From positions 124,001-188,000 of the forward strand of contig JASANG010002673.1 in the NCBI GenBank assembly GCA_030248215.1: a stretch of DNA of 64,000 bases. The letters are read 5' to 3'. Both the position numbers and the translations under genes were made by a program. The notes below the pieces were generated by a model, which saw only the letters and a list, made by a program, of their open reading frames with translations, had not been told where the DNA came from and ran no database searches. This DNA is from Enoplolaimus lenunculus (Eukaryota; Nematoda; Enoplea; Enoplida; Thoracostomopsidae). Positions 25,001 to 40,000 of this stretch are shown here, one piece after another; the first letter of the stretch is position 1, and each line of letters opens with the position of its first letter.

Positions 25001-28000
25001 ACAGAGCCCGAATAATTAGATTAGGGTGGCGCTAATAGTTATAATGACTGCCGACGCCGTCCGTCATCCGTCCGGCGCCGTACGCCCTCGTAAGTTACCG
25101 TGAGGTATTCTTAACCTCAGTTATGAGTGTACTTCAAATCCGATTATGCCCTAAGTTTCTTGCATTACCTGGTACATTAAGTTCCCGAGCAAGCTTATCC
25201 CAATCATTTCCAAGCTCTTTTGCGACATCTGACAAACGAAGATCTGACTTGTACACTTGGTCGTAGTCTGCTAAAACAAACTATTACAAGTTTGGTTGAC
25301 ATTGCGCTGTCGGTTGTGTTACAACTGGTGTATTCCCCAACATAATTAATATTGTAGACGAAACATTGCTAACGTCACCAAACTCTGGACAACTGGACAA
25401 CTCTTAACTTAGCAAGCCCAACACGAAACAAGTCAATTTATTAATATATCCGTCCGATGCTAATTACAACGACCTGTCCCGTACGCGTAAGCCTAAACGT
25501 AAGCCTAAGCGTAAGCCTAACCATAAACCTAATCCTAAGTCTCTCAGTGTCAAAATCTATCACTCTCCCTGTCTCCCATTGAGCAGACCCCTATAATTCA
25601 CATGCGTCCAAAATTGAACAGGGCCGCGCTGTCCTCTACCGTCCAAGGCGTTCTTCTACAGCCATACTTGACTTAAGATTCCAATTTTTCAAATGTAACC
25701 ACCCAAAACAACAATTTTCAAACCCATTTGCAATATTCACTTACAAGTTGGATCTCTGAGCGACAAATTCTGTTGCGGATGCACTCCAGGTCCATAACAT
25801 CCGCCACGCCACTCAGACGCGCTACTCATCGTATCTTGATCAAACGAGCTGTACGGACTGACATCACCAGACGTCCCAGCCGTTGACCAATCAGCGTGTT
25901 CGCCGGGTCGGTACTCGGGCAGCCGGATTTCAAGCTGACAAACAGTTGGCGACGAATCTTGGTGGTGACCCGACGCACGAGCTCCAGCTTGTGAAGCTTG
26001 CCGTACCGTAGCGATTGTTTTTGTATCGTACGGAAACCGACCGTACGGTACGCGAACAAACGATATGGTCGGCAGCGTCGGCGGCGAAGAGACCGCCGCT
26101 GTTTGACCACCAGATAAACCAGGCGGAGTTGAGGTAATATTCGCTCCAGTGATCTAGAATAATTAACAGTTTGAATTGATCATTAAGCAAAAATATACAG
26201 AATTTAATAAAGTCATTTTTATACATTTTCAGTTAAACTCCAACTCATAAAAATAGAATTTACACAAGCGTTGCTTACAGCATTTCTGAACACCTGTAGT
26301 CAAAACATAGGTAGCATAGCACCACATTGCACAGTGAGAAAAAGAACCAAAAACTCCGAATAATCCATTTAATAAAGTTCACACGTCTGGGATGGGAGCA
26401 TCGGGCTCGGTCTCGGCAAGCCGCGCTATTTGGCACGTCTCAGTCTCGGTATTTTGAGTCTCAGTCTCGGTATTTTGAGTCTCAGTCTCGGTATTTTGAG
26501 TCTCAGTCTCGGTATTTTGAGTCTCAGTCTCGGTATTTTGAGTCTCAGTCTCGGTATTTTGAGTCTCAGTCTCGGTATTTTGATTTTGATCTCGGTATTC
26601 TCAGTCTCGGTATTTTGAGTCTCAGTCTCGGTATTTTGAGTCTCAGTCTCGGTATTTTGAGTCTCAGTCTCGGTATTTTGAGTCTCAGTCATTTGGAACC
26701 GAGACCAGAAGTCGAGTATTCAGCAAATCAACCACTAGCAAATCAACCACTGTATTGTTGAAGTAAATGATGGTTGGTGAATAAAATTTCTCTGTGAAAT
26801 TAAGGAATTTCATAGTTACGCAATAATCACGAGCGGAAGCATACATTCTGAAAAAAAGACAAAAAGCTATGCAAAACAGAAAAACTACGGAAAAGCATTA
26901 GAAATTATAATTTATTTTGAAAATTTTAATTTTTTTCGGTGATGACCAAAAATTGACCACGACCGTGATTTTGCTTGACCGGTCTCGGTAGTCAAGTTTC
27001 GGTCTCGATCTCGGTGCGAGGATTTTAACCGAGACCGCCCATCCCAGTTGAACGTGTTTCGGTCTATTTTCTAAGGCCCAGAATAAAAACGCCGAGAATG
27101 TATGTAATCCTATATTTTTTCATACAACTTGCACAATAAACATTCGATATCAGTTGTACTGCCATGAATACCACAGACAAATATTTTAGTATCAAAGCAC
27201 CCTCGCCAAAATGACCTACTGCATTGAACACACTTCCTTGCCATCGGCAGTACACACAAAGTCAGCTGCAGCAGTGTGTCGGTCATTTAAGCTTTTGTGG
27301 CTTAAGTGAGCATCACACGGAAGCATGTTGGCTTCGGTGTGTTTTCTACCGAAGAGGTTGCTTGTTAGCCAATGATTTCTTCAGCAGGAAGCACACCGAA
27401 GATTGCTTCACAGTGTTTGCCCCCATTTAAGCCTTGTTGGCTTATGTGACCATTACACTGAAGCGTCTTGGTTTCAGTGTGCTTTCTACTGAAGCTCTCA
27501 TAGACCAGTAAGCAACGTCCAGTGTGCACCAAATCCTTCGAATCCCACCATGACAGCACACGGCACCGTCGCCAGATGGACGTCAGTAGGCTTAGCCCAC
27601 CCTAGACAAAATTATTGAGCTCCATGCGTAAATCGCGTGCATGCGCCGCATACCGCTTTCATTTACTCTTATTTTCGTCGCTACCCCCAGGAATTTTACG
27701 CTGGCATCCACCCAGGGACCGCAACGTTTCGTACATACTTTCTCCAGAAGCCATGATATTGACTGTGCAGCCAAAAACATTGTACAGAGAAAGTCGAAGT
27801 AGCATCACACAAACATCGTACAATTAACTTCAGCCAGTAGCTATAATCCATGCTGTGTATTTTTACAGTATCCCGAATAATATTATGTATATTTCAAGGA
27901 TCAAAACGTGGTTTTACTTGCGGAAATCCTCAATACCATTTTTTCTACTCCTGGTTTACTTTCGACCACACAAAACAAGTCCCCGCCGTTCTGCACAGAT

Positions 28001-31000
28001 AGCCTGATAGATAGATATCCATTGAAAGAGAGCTCGAGATGTTTGGACACAGTTGGTCTGTTACACAGTCTTCGAAAACTAGGATGAGTAAATTAAAATC
28101 TAAGCTCGTATTCTCAAATGTGTGTAGCATCTATCACCAGTTTGTGACAGGTCCTGTAACTTTGGAATCTGCACATCGTGAAGTTCGAAATTCAGCACAT
28201 TATTCGCGTTCGATTTGGCCTACTTTTGCACCATTTTTGAGATATGCAATTGCAGATGTTCGTCAGTTTGAAAACCTATCGCTACCTGATGATAGGTTCT
28301 ATACGCATTTGAGATTATGGTCCCTAAATTAAAATCTTAATTACTCTGTTATAAACCTATTCAAGTTTCTTGACAGAAAGGCTTAGGCTTAGTAAAATAA
28401 TAAACAATCATAATGTAACGACGGGTGCAACTTTTGCCTTAAACCCAGCGACTGTAATTTAAAATAAATTATATTAACCAGACCGCTCTGCTTAACCTAT
28501 GTTACCAATTCGAAAACATCCCAAACAAACACCCTTTAAACGTCAAATAAACATCTTAAAGTGCACATATCTGCTGCAACAAACTGCAATTATTAATCGA
28601 AAAAATAATAATTGCATACAACCGAGATGCTCATGACAAAATTTCAGTAAACAAAATCTGCCACAGCAATAAAATAGCAAAAAAAATCAAAATAAATCGT
28701 AAAAAATCACTGAATCTATACTGTATAGTGCGCACAAACAATCTGACGACGACGTTTCATGAATTTAAAACATCATACAGACACTCACAAAATATTCGTA
28801 TTTAACAATAATATTATTGCAAGTGTACTCTGTAAGCTATGTATTATTCCACGAGCACACGCTGTGTTCATAATCAAAACCATAAGCTTAAATATAGTCA
28901 GCCTACGTACAAATCAACCATCTATATGTCTCGTGAAATTGGTGAACCTACCGGTAGCAAAACTGCGGTGCCTAACCCCTATATTGAACCCACCATAGAC
29001 TGTCATTACGCAAACTCAATCTCGAGTGAGTGGACGGGTTTCGCGGAAGTTCTGCCATGTTCAACCTAGCGGGATTTGATGGCTTTATAAAGTCAACTTC
29101 GTTAAGAAACTGAATGGACTAATAATAGACATGCAAGGCAGCACCACATTTTTGCCGCTTACCTTCGCAATAAAAGCTAATCGATTTTCTTGGAATGGCT
29201 TGAAATGAAGTAGCAATGGCACGCTTTGATTTTCTTTCAGTACCGGCTTTAGATCACCGCTGAATTCAAGATACGTTGGCTTTCCAGCGGAAACCTGAAA
29301 CCACAGTATTTCCATCAGTGATCATCAAACATGAAATGGATGTGCTGCTTGTAAAACCGTGTACTAAGCCAACAGTGGTTCATGTCGTGCAGTGCCATCT
29401 ATCGCTGTGCGGTATTGTACGTTATGTTACACACCAGCTATTCGTGTACGACACCACACGAGGACGTACAGTGCTCCAAGTATTGGATCGCTACCGATGT
29501 TCGAAAATACCCTAAAATCCAAGATGGTCTTAACTCGTGAAACGTTTAAGTCAACGATTCTAAACAGGTGTTACATTAATAAACATTTCGAAAAGGGTTT
29601 TCTTGTTTTAATAATTAAACAAGTTAGTAAAAATCCCTGGACGACAGGGTGCAACCGGAATTACAATTTACCGGAACCGGAACCGGAATTTGAAAATTTT
29701 ACCGGAACCGGAACCGGAAAGTGAAAAATGCATTTCACCAAAAATTTCATTTTAATCTTATTTTTTGCTCTATTATTTGTGAAATAACCTTAGTCGAACA
29801 TAGGTATTCATTTTATTTGTTGTATTTTAGATTTTCATCATCGACTGAAGTGAAATCCACCATCAATGGCTTATATTCGGAGTACAAGTGGCTTTCAAGA
29901 GAGATTCTTAAAAATTAGCAAAGTTAAGAAAACGGCCAAATTATAATACCGGAATTTTTAAATCCGGTAAAAATTTACCGGAACCGGAACCGGAAGGTGA
30001 AAAAATGCCGGAACCGGAACCGGAATTCCGGTTGCACCCTGCTGGACGAAAATCGCAGAGACGTTTGATCCAGTGCGCAACCGGAATTCCGATTCCGATT
30101 AGAATTCCAATTCAAAACGAGTTCCGATTCAGATTCCGGTTGCATAATCAATCGGAATCGGAATTTTTCAATTTTAATTTTAATTCTATTTGTTGTGATA
30201 TGTTGCATAAGAATTCTGTGTCATTTATCTATTAAATTGCTTTCGATGAGTTAACTGATCAATAATAGGTTGTAGTTAAGCTTTACAGAACCAAAAATCA
30301 TCGCCAATTTGTTCATGCGACGTTTATGAAAACTGTTGCCAGCCAACAGACACCCTGAATCAATATTATATTTGTTAATACAGATTATCCGTACAGTCAC
30401 AAAATTTCTAGTTCCGATTCCGATTCCGAGATAATCCAGTTCCGCTTTGCACCCTGGCTTGACCCCATACTCCCCTCGACTACAACTTACTTCAACATCG
30501 ACACTTTTCGCAATTTCCGTGAAATGAGTTTGCTTTTCGAGTGTTTTATCTTCTCGATCGTCTGTGATACAGAATACACGAATAGCGGCGTCGGTTGGTG
30601 ATATACGACGGGCAAATACTACAAATTTTGCCATATACGGTACTGAGGTGACTTCTTCGTTGTAGACAGATTGTGCAAACGCAGGAAGCGCTCTCGGTTC
30701 TATGCTTGGCGTATCCATAAGCCAAAATCTAAAAACAGAAAAATGGTCCATTTCAAGCGCAGAGGTTTATCCAGTAAGGCTAAAACAACTCGATTTTTGG
30801 AAAAAAGATAACCGATTTCTCGACGTGAACATTTCAATCAGTTCAGTTTGCTGCTTTTCAGTTTTCGCTGTCCTTCTAAATATACTTTTTTTGTTATTTT
30901 AAAGCTATTTTCAACTACTGTAATTACAAAAACTATCAATATTCTTCACTATAATACATTGTGCAACTTCCACAATATCATGTCAACATCGGTAACTTTG

Positions 31001-34000
31001 GTTGGGTAGTGGCATGGATACTGAAGCCAAAAAACGTCAGTGTCCAAGAAACTACCACCTCAAAAGTTACCTAATGTACGCATGATATTGTGAAAGTTAC
31101 ATTGATTACTTAAATCATAAAGAAATTAACGCTACTTACCTTGCTGAAACTGACGTTATGAACGATACGATATTATTTTTGCAACCGAGTTCCGTTGTCC
31201 CTGTGATATCTTCCCATTGCGATGGCTCCAGACCAGCTGTAAAACAAAAACAAACAAGGCTGTTGTATGTACACTTTACTGTTCACATTTAAGGTTAAGG
31301 CTTAGGCTTTGGTATAACACTGTAGACTTAGGTAAAAGATTATGCTGAAGGTTCTTAGGCTTACGCACAAATTAACCTTGCCCTAAGCTTTAGCATGTCG
31401 AGGAAGCGCAGAATAGCCCAAGCAATACAACAGATTGTAGAATATAAAAATGCCAGTTATTCTGTAGTCTATTAGTGCTTTGAAGCTTTCAATGTCTGTC
31501 GGACACAATAGGAATCTGTTTAATACCACTAAAGTTTTTAAGCAACTTAAGGCGAAACTTCCAAAATCACAAAAACACCTTATTAATTGAACCAAGAATG
31601 CATCAAGACATGGTACAAAATGTACCGCCGGGGGTTGACGCAACGCGTGCCGGGTACATTCTTTTCTACACAGAACGTACCAGGTTGCACACACTTTTTA
31701 AGAGTCATTATCAACTCTTGATAAAACTCACATAATGAAACAATAATGGCAACACTTTTAGGATTGCGCTATAAGCCTTTGCTGTGCCGAACGCCGCCGT
31801 GGGCCGTCGCAAGCCGCCGGACACTGGCGCGCGGCACCGCAAAAATTTTTCAACGCCGCCGCGCGGCGCTAGGCGAGTTTTAATTTTAAATAAAAAGTTC
31901 CACAGCTCCGCGCAGCGGCGTCCGGCAAAATTTTTTACCATGCCGCGCGCCGACGTGTCAAAAAATTTTGTTTAAAACACCAACTAAAACAACAATTAAG
32001 AATCTAAAATTCGTTTCGCAAATCGGACAAATCAAAATACGCAAAAATTGATAGTTGCTAAGCACATTTGAGAATATATTAACACTACGGAGCATATTCT
32101 CAAATGCGTACAGCACTTATCACCAGTGAGCACGGTGGCAACAAAGGTTCGGATTCGGAATCGGCAAAAATTTGTGGTTCGGTTTCGGAATCGGCAAAAA
32201 TTTGTGGTTCGGTTTCGGAATCAGATTCGGTTGTGAAAAATTGCAACATGTAAGATTCGGATTCGGTGCCACCCTGCCGCCAGTCAGCGATAAGTTTCCA
32301 AACTGACCAACTCCTGCAATACAGCAGATCACAAAATTTGCACAGAACTTTAGCACATGAAGCGCAAAAAGCGCAGAACTTCTACGATCATCATTTGCCA
32401 ACTCGACTGTTACAAGACTTATCACCAACTGGTGATAGGTGATAAACACATTTGAGAATACAGGCGCTGACATAAACGTACAATTAATACTGCACAACAA
32501 TCGTAAATGAGGTGGATTAGTAAATACTCCGCCAGGTGCAGTGGTTGTTGATGGCTGGCTTGCGGTGCCTGTTATCGGAGTATCCATGGGAACCGTGAGC
32601 GTTATTGGTTTGTGAAATTTACGTCGTCGAGGCTCAATTGTAATTATTGGCGATGAACTCAACGGATGAGAAACACCAGGTGTTGTAGCGACTAGATCAT
32701 CCAACAATTTGTTGCCGATTGGATGTACCTAAAGAGTAACGTGACGTAACGAAAACAGAGCAACAACACCAAAACGATACGTATTTTGAACAACGTTAGA
32801 CATATTGGGACTATCCGTATTGAAGAAAGGTCGGATCCAATTACTGACAATACGCTGTAATGCAGCAGACATAACAAACGTTCCGTACCCGACATTTTGA
32901 AAATCAAGGTATGAGTTGATATTTTAAACCGTCTACAGAACTAAAAGTATAACATTGTCCTATTGTCTTTGGAGCCGTATGTCGCCGCCCGTCACTATGG
33001 GGTGCGCTCGCTTGCATGGCGGACGACGACGAATGAAGCCCGATGGCGTTAAAATATTAAAATAAAAATGAATAACGCCGCCATAAGGGTGACTTACCAG
33101 CAAATTGACTTTGACCCGTTTCGTAAGTGCTCTGGCTGGAAACTCTGCGGTCGCCCGAGGAACAACCGACGACACCAGTACGGCGCCGTTTGCGCCAACT
33201 GATTTCGGATCGTGTTTGATGCGCGTGACCAGTGCGAAATACTGTGGAAAATCATTGGTGAGAATGCTTTTGATCCGAGATGTATTCAAATCGTCTAAAC
33301 CGCCCATATCTGAAATCACTTAACAATGATTAGTTACCACCAGAACGGACAGCGGGTAACGATTTTCGGCGTTCCTCTGAGCACAAAACAAAGACGCTCC
33401 TCGAAACCTCAGTTAGGAGGCGCTATACTGGCCAGTTATGTTCTCTAAACTATTCGATAGAGGGGTTCTATGTTAGCAACTGAAAAATGCTGAAAAATGC
33501 CGTAAACATCAGGACAAAAAATCCAAATGGAAGGCTTTGAACGTTAGCCACATCTCCTTATGTTCACTCTACAATTCGAAATGATGGGTCCAAAGAAACG
33601 CAAACGAAACACCGACAAAACGCAAAGGAAGGCATGAACATTAGCCACATCTCCTTTGCTTAAAACTTGAATTTGTGTATTTTATGATGCGATCATACAA
33701 AATAAATGCTATCAAACGTAATTAAATTTAAAATTTTGAACGTTTTGAACAATTCGCTCTTGCTTACACGACTAATTTTACAATTATCTCGCCATACTCG
33801 TCAGAAAGGTCTAAAAACTTAAATCAGCACACTCATATACACGGGTTTTAATTGACGGCATACAAAACGATGAGCGATCAGTAAAAAATTAAAATTTAAA
33901 GCTTTGATACTCGCCTTCAGGTTGAAAACTTTCGTTCAGGACCGCTTGAATTGACTCTTCGGTCGTTGGCAGTGTGTGTTCGACCCACTTTTCACCGGTT

Positions 34001-37000
34001 TCTGATCGAAATACGACAATTTCTCGTTGACCGTCACGAAGCGACGCAAAATGAGGTACTTCAACGATGACAGGGCTGAAAATAAGAAAATAACCGTTCA
34101 CTTACTATAACGATACGTTATGATGCGTAGCTACAATTCATTTCACTACGAACTACCCTCATGCAAAATTTTTTGACCTCTACGATCTAGCGAAAGTGAT
34201 TCTAATACCCTGTTAAAAGTTCTTTTATCATCTTGAATCTATAGAAAATTCGTCAGGAGATAAGTTTCCATTATCACTGAGGCTTAAGGAGGTAACAGTC
34301 TATTGACGCTAACCTATGTCCTTTTTCCGACTTTGAAGGTATAAATTTCTAAATAGAGGGATTGATTATTCGAGTGAAGGCTGATCATTGAACATTTTCC
34401 TGTGGACCAATTTGGCCCAGCGCGGAGACGGCACTTCCCCATTACCGGAATGCCAGTAATTTGATTTCGCAATACAGAATACCGGAACCGGATGTCGATT
34501 TTTGCTTGTACCCTGGGAACCGCGTTTCACCAAAAAACCCATATTCAGAAATCACTACATACACACACGAAAGTCGCAGTAGCAAACTCGCTAAGATATA
34601 CAACAGGTTACATAGAATAAAGGAACACCCCCCAAAATCTAATACAATCAGCCATTCAACCTATTATATGCCCCACTTACCCTAAAAATTTCGCACCCGG
34701 CGGTCCCATTTCAAGTACCCTCGACGCCAAACCGTCGCCTTCGGCCATGGGTGGCGGTGGTCCGATCAATTTATTCAATCGTGGCACAAACCGGCACGTT
34801 ATCCTTGTCGGAGATGCGGCTTTTCGTGGCGGAACAATAATTCGAACGCCCGAATTACGGCATCCACGCATTGCGCCTCCACGCGCATCAACCATAAACG
34901 ATATTAGGAACCTGAAAACAAATAAGAAAACACAACGAATAAAAAATCATTATTAAACAATAAAAACACGCCAAAACATAAACACAAATATGCAGAGCTG
35001 TACCAACGCTCAAACTGAGCACCGGCATTTTGGTTCGGAGGGTGGGGGGCACGTCCCATATGGCCCGTCCACCCTGGCGAATGCGAAACATTCAATCCTG
35101 TCGCAGCCAATTTAAAAATTGAAGAGGGAACGCTATACATGTACTACAACAGTGAGCGCCGAAAGTCAAACATTTTTATTCACAAATTATTACACAGTGT
35201 CGTACTGCCGTCAGCTGCCCACCTGGATAGCAGAGTTGAAAAGTATAGCGCCACCCTAAACCGAATGTTCATTTTAATTCATCTTTTCTCTGCTAAGCTG
35301 GTACGTAACATACCACGAGACTCTTCCAAGGCGGAGGTACGGAATCTGGACCCCCTGGGATTTTGATACAAAGTGATCCATCGCCTAGATCTCGACGAGC
35401 TGAATTAAACGCTACCATTTTTATGGCTACATCACCAACGGTTCAGAAGTTATGCCGTCGAAATTATAGTGCAAACACGCACAGATTGGAACAGGAACAA
35501 TCTATCTTTCACATGTTCGTCAAATATAAGCTTAACCAGTTTTATTCCTGAAACAAATTGGATTTTTGTTCGTACATGTTACGTATATGGCAAAAAATTA
35601 AAATTTCAAAGGGCCATAACTATAGAACCAGAGAGCCTGCAACGCTAAAAATGGCACCGTTGGACTCAGCGCGTCAAAATCTATAAAATGAATTATTTTT
35701 CATTAAATTTTTAGGGTATGGGGCTCCATATTACGTACCTCCGCCCTGTTCCAAAACAAACTATTGGAACATTCAGGGTTGCGCTATACTTGCCTCGCGC
35801 CACCAGACACCGGCGCTCTGCACGGTAAAAATTTTACCGCTCGACGCCGCCATCTGGCTCACTAAAGTATAACGCAACTCTAACCCTTTGTTCAATATAT
35901 GACACAAAAAAATCAACTTATTAGCGTTAAGCATGCATTGCCAATCACAAATTTAGCAAACTCACACCGGAGGCTGATGGCAACTTGGGTGGGGTGTTGG
36001 GGGTGTTGGGGGTAAGTTTGACTTACCTCCAAAAATCATTCCCCATCTTAATTTTTTGGATACCTTCTAAATTACATATTAACCTACCCACTTGCTCCCG
36101 TAAAAAATTTTTAGGGTCCACACTAAACCGAAGTTTTGGCCCCGGCGGTGTGGTATCACAACCAAAGCGCTGGGGACGAACTTGCGCTCTGGATGGCTTC
36201 GGGTTAAGTTACCAAATATAAATAACATAACCAACTACGCTAAAGCCATATTTTTCCACGAAACTTCAATTTTTACCCTCATTTGCCTGACAAAGCACCC
36301 CCCCCCCCACTTGTTTCGCTGTTCTTCCCTGTTTTCGATGACCCCCAGGGACCATACCAGTCTGCCTAAGTGCGACGGATAACTTGTCGCCCAAGTGTGC
36401 CCTAAAGTGTATAAACCAATCTAAGCATAATCCTAAGCGTAATCCTAAGCACGAAGCATACGCATATAATGACGGGCGACGAATTGTGGAGTCAATGAAA
36501 TTTCGGAATACAAGTTGTCGGTTGGTCGGCCGACCGAATTGTCGCAATGCCTAACCTGGTCACTAAATAATGCGCATGTGTATATTCCAAACTGCCCGAG
36601 CATTGATTTAAACCGACCAACAACTGACCATTTAGAACACATTAATTATATTTTCAACAGGGTTCAACCGGAATTCCAGTTCCTGTTCCTGTTCCTGTTA
36701 CCTGCATTTAAAGATGCAGGAACTGGAATTTGTACAGTTTTGTGTCAAATTATTTATAATCATTTAAACAGTCGAAGCGTTGTCTTTGAAAAATTGTTAC
36801 TTCGAAACGAATGTTTTTGCAATTAGTTCAATTTTTTGTTAAGCTGTTTCTGATGTGTTTTTCGCAAACCTTGATTGCGAAATTGCTCAAAAGTAGCTTA
36901 AGCCATTTTTTGGCAAAGTTGTTTTTTGAAAAGTCCAACAGTAATTCGGTGATGAAAAGTATTTCAAATTTCGGTTCCTGTTCTTGTTACGGTTCCTGCA

Positions 37001-40000
37001 AAAAATCCAATTCCTGTTCCTGTTCCGGCGAAATTTAGTTTCTGTTGGAACCCTGATTATCAATATTCTCTGTTCATGCGTTAACCATACCTCGCTCGAG
37101 GGTAAAACATGTAAAAAGTTTTCATTTTTTATGATTTATAAAGTTGCCAACTGATCGGCAGAGTCAGAATTTTCATTACCACAACGGCTGCCAAACCTAA
37201 ATCCGACGACTGAAATCAAACACTCAACTCAGCGATCGAACCCAAGATGTTCAGGCTGCAGCCAACGGACGGGTTTGCTCAGCCCTCTAAATCCTCGAAT
37301 ATCCCTACGTAATATTTAATGTTATAGAATACACTGCATACTTTCGAGGTTTATATATGGTTTGATTTCGGAAATTTTTGCATATTTCAGCTTCGCACAA
37401 CCTCCGCTGATCATTCCGCATCCAAATTTGAATTTTTGAAAAGTTCGATTTTTTGCGATTCTAATGTCATCCTTGTGCGCGCTTACATATTACAATTTAT
37501 TCAGCTATACCAAATTGTTATCGTAACAATCATTCGAAAATCATCATTTCGCTTACTGTTCGTGAAGCTGTGCCACCATAGGCCACAATACACGGTACAG
37601 GAACACAACGTGCATTACAAAAATATAACCTGTAAGGAAAACTGCCCCACAGCAAAATCAGCTGCCCCCCAGGAAACTCCTGGGGGCACCTCAGGAAACG
37701 CCCCCGGCGGAAATTTTCAAGCTGTGGAGAAGCCAGTGGATGGCGCTATACTTTTGATGAAGTCCGACGCCGTACGTCGCTGTGCAGTATCGTACGCGAA
37801 TTACTCACGTACAATACCGTATGGCGACGGACGGCACCGCACGACAATGATAGCACCACCCTATGCCGTACGTAAGCCACAGGATAACAGCAGTCGTCGA
37901 ATGCCTTACCGAATCGTTATAGCAAAAATAACTATAGCAAAACCCTAAGTCTAAGCGTATGGATGAGCCTAACCCTAAGTCTAAGCGTATGGATGAGCCT
38001 AACCCTAAGTCTAAGCGTATGGATGAGCCTAACCCTGAGTCTAAGCGTATGGATGAGCCTAACCCTAAGTCTAAGCGTATGGATGAGCCTAACCCTAAGT
38101 CTAAGCGTATGGATGAGCCTAACCCTAAGTCTAAGCGTATGGATGAGCCTAACCCTAAGTCTAAGCGTATGGATGAGCCTAACCCTAAGTCTAAGCGTAT
38201 GGATGAGCCTAACCCTGAGTCTAAGCGTATGGATGAGCCTAACCCTAAGTCTAAGCGTATGGATGAGCCTAACCCTGAGTCTAAGCGTATGGATGAGCCT
38301 AACCCTAAGTCTAAGCGTATGGATGAGCCTAACCCTAAGTCTAAGCGTATGCATGAGCCTAACCCTAAGTCTAAGCGTATGGATGAGCCTAACCCTAAGT
38401 CTAAGCCTAAGCAAAAAAAATTAGTCTAAAGGTTACACTGACTCAATTATAGCCGATCCGGAAAACGATCCGGCCCTGTTCTATACATCGGTCAATTTAA
38501 CTATTGGTCAAATACGATGCTAGCCGAGCGACACAGTACACGATTTCGATGTGGGGGTTAAGCAAGCAAACGGAAAGCATATCAATCCATCACACTGCAC
38601 AACTGCAAGCAAATCCGATGCAATAATAAAACGCACAACACCACATCACCAGGGTGCAACCGGAATTACAATTTACCGGAACCGGAAAGTGAAAAATGCA
38701 TTTCACCAAAAATTTAATTTTAATCTTATTTTTTGCTCTATTATTTGTGAAATAACCTTAGTCGAACATAGATATTTATTTTAATTGTTGTATTTTAGAT
38801 TTTCATCATCGACTGAAGTGAAATCCACCATCAATGGCTTATATTCGGAGTACAAGTGGCTTTCAAAAGAGATTCTTAAAAATTAGCAAAGTTAATAAAA
38901 CGGCCAAATTATAATACCGGAATTTTTAAATCCGGTAAAAATTTACCGGAACCGGAACCGGAAGGTGAAAAAATGCCGGAACCGGAAGTCCGGTTGCACC
39001 CTGCACATCACATAATAAAACTGCATTTGGCCGACAGTAGAAATCAGTGTTTTGTATTATTACGGTTTTGCATTTTTTTGTTCATTTTTCAAACTCCAAA
39101 GACCGAACAAGGAAGCTACAACGCTTGATATGACATCCACAAATAATATGTACTCAGTAGTGCAAAGAAGAAACAATAACGAAAAAGCAAAAAAAAACGT
39201 CAGTTAAATCACACACAAAATCAACTCAGCCCCTTGATCCGTGAGAGCCGACCTGGACATCGATCATAGGAGGACATTTGCCAAAAATTTCAAAATTGGC
39301 CCCAAAACATTTTAAATTCTATTTAAGATCGGCTTTATACTTTTCGAATTATTTTAATGTCGTATCATGACGTAACATATCATTTTGTAAACAAACGTTT
39401 TTTGACTCGCGACGACGGACAGCGCCGCAACGACAACTACCGCCCCACCCTTAGGGTAAAGCGGCACGTTTGATGACGTCCGGCACCGTCCGGCACCATG
39501 CGGTATCGTATTCGAATTATACTCACGTACGATTTTGTATAATGACAGACGGTGACGTACGTCGCCGCACGAGACAGGTATAATTCCACCCTCACTGTTC
39601 AAAAACCGCAAAATGCAATGCTTATAAACTGTGACAATATCATTTATCAGATATGCGCAACGGCAGTTTCCAATCAAACCAATAATGGCGAACGTGCTGA
39701 ATATGGACCTGACACCGAATTAAATGCACATTTTTGCATTCAAATTGCAAACAGCGTTCACACGTTCGCGTCGCTGCAAGGAAAATAATCCGACTTGAAT
39801 TCGTGATATTAAATTTAATTCGCACGTGTAAACGCCGTTGTGTAACTGGGCTTGAATTTCATACGCCTTCATTTTGATTGGTCAATCGAAAACTGTATTG
39901 CTCAGCACTACCTACGTCTTGAATTAAATTCAACGTTTGGATTTAGAATTTATGCAAGAATAATCTTGAATTAATTCAACTATTGCATGGTGTGAATAGC

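Larger units (their letters stand above)
26154..29162. other. 3-kb intron within the UPA region
   Basis: Contains the 660-bp element with a 21-bp minisatellite, a duplicated 138-bp block and one terminal-inverted-repeat element at 28.1 kb. No exon was recognised. Confidence 0.6.

Noticed and set aside
26327-26761. 144-codon frame with SQSRYFE heptads, resembling a designed repeat protein
   Set aside because: It follows the 21-bp minisatellite inside a non-autonomous element, and the opposite strand is equally open.
37951-38414. CRISPR-like regular array
   Set aside because: The units are contiguous with no unique spacers, and the genome is eukaryotic.
37932-38429. 150-160-codon frames ([10 protein letters not shown] and [10 protein letters not shown] repeats)
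   Set aside because: By-product of the 30-bp minisatellite; no start context, splice sites or non-repeat coding part.
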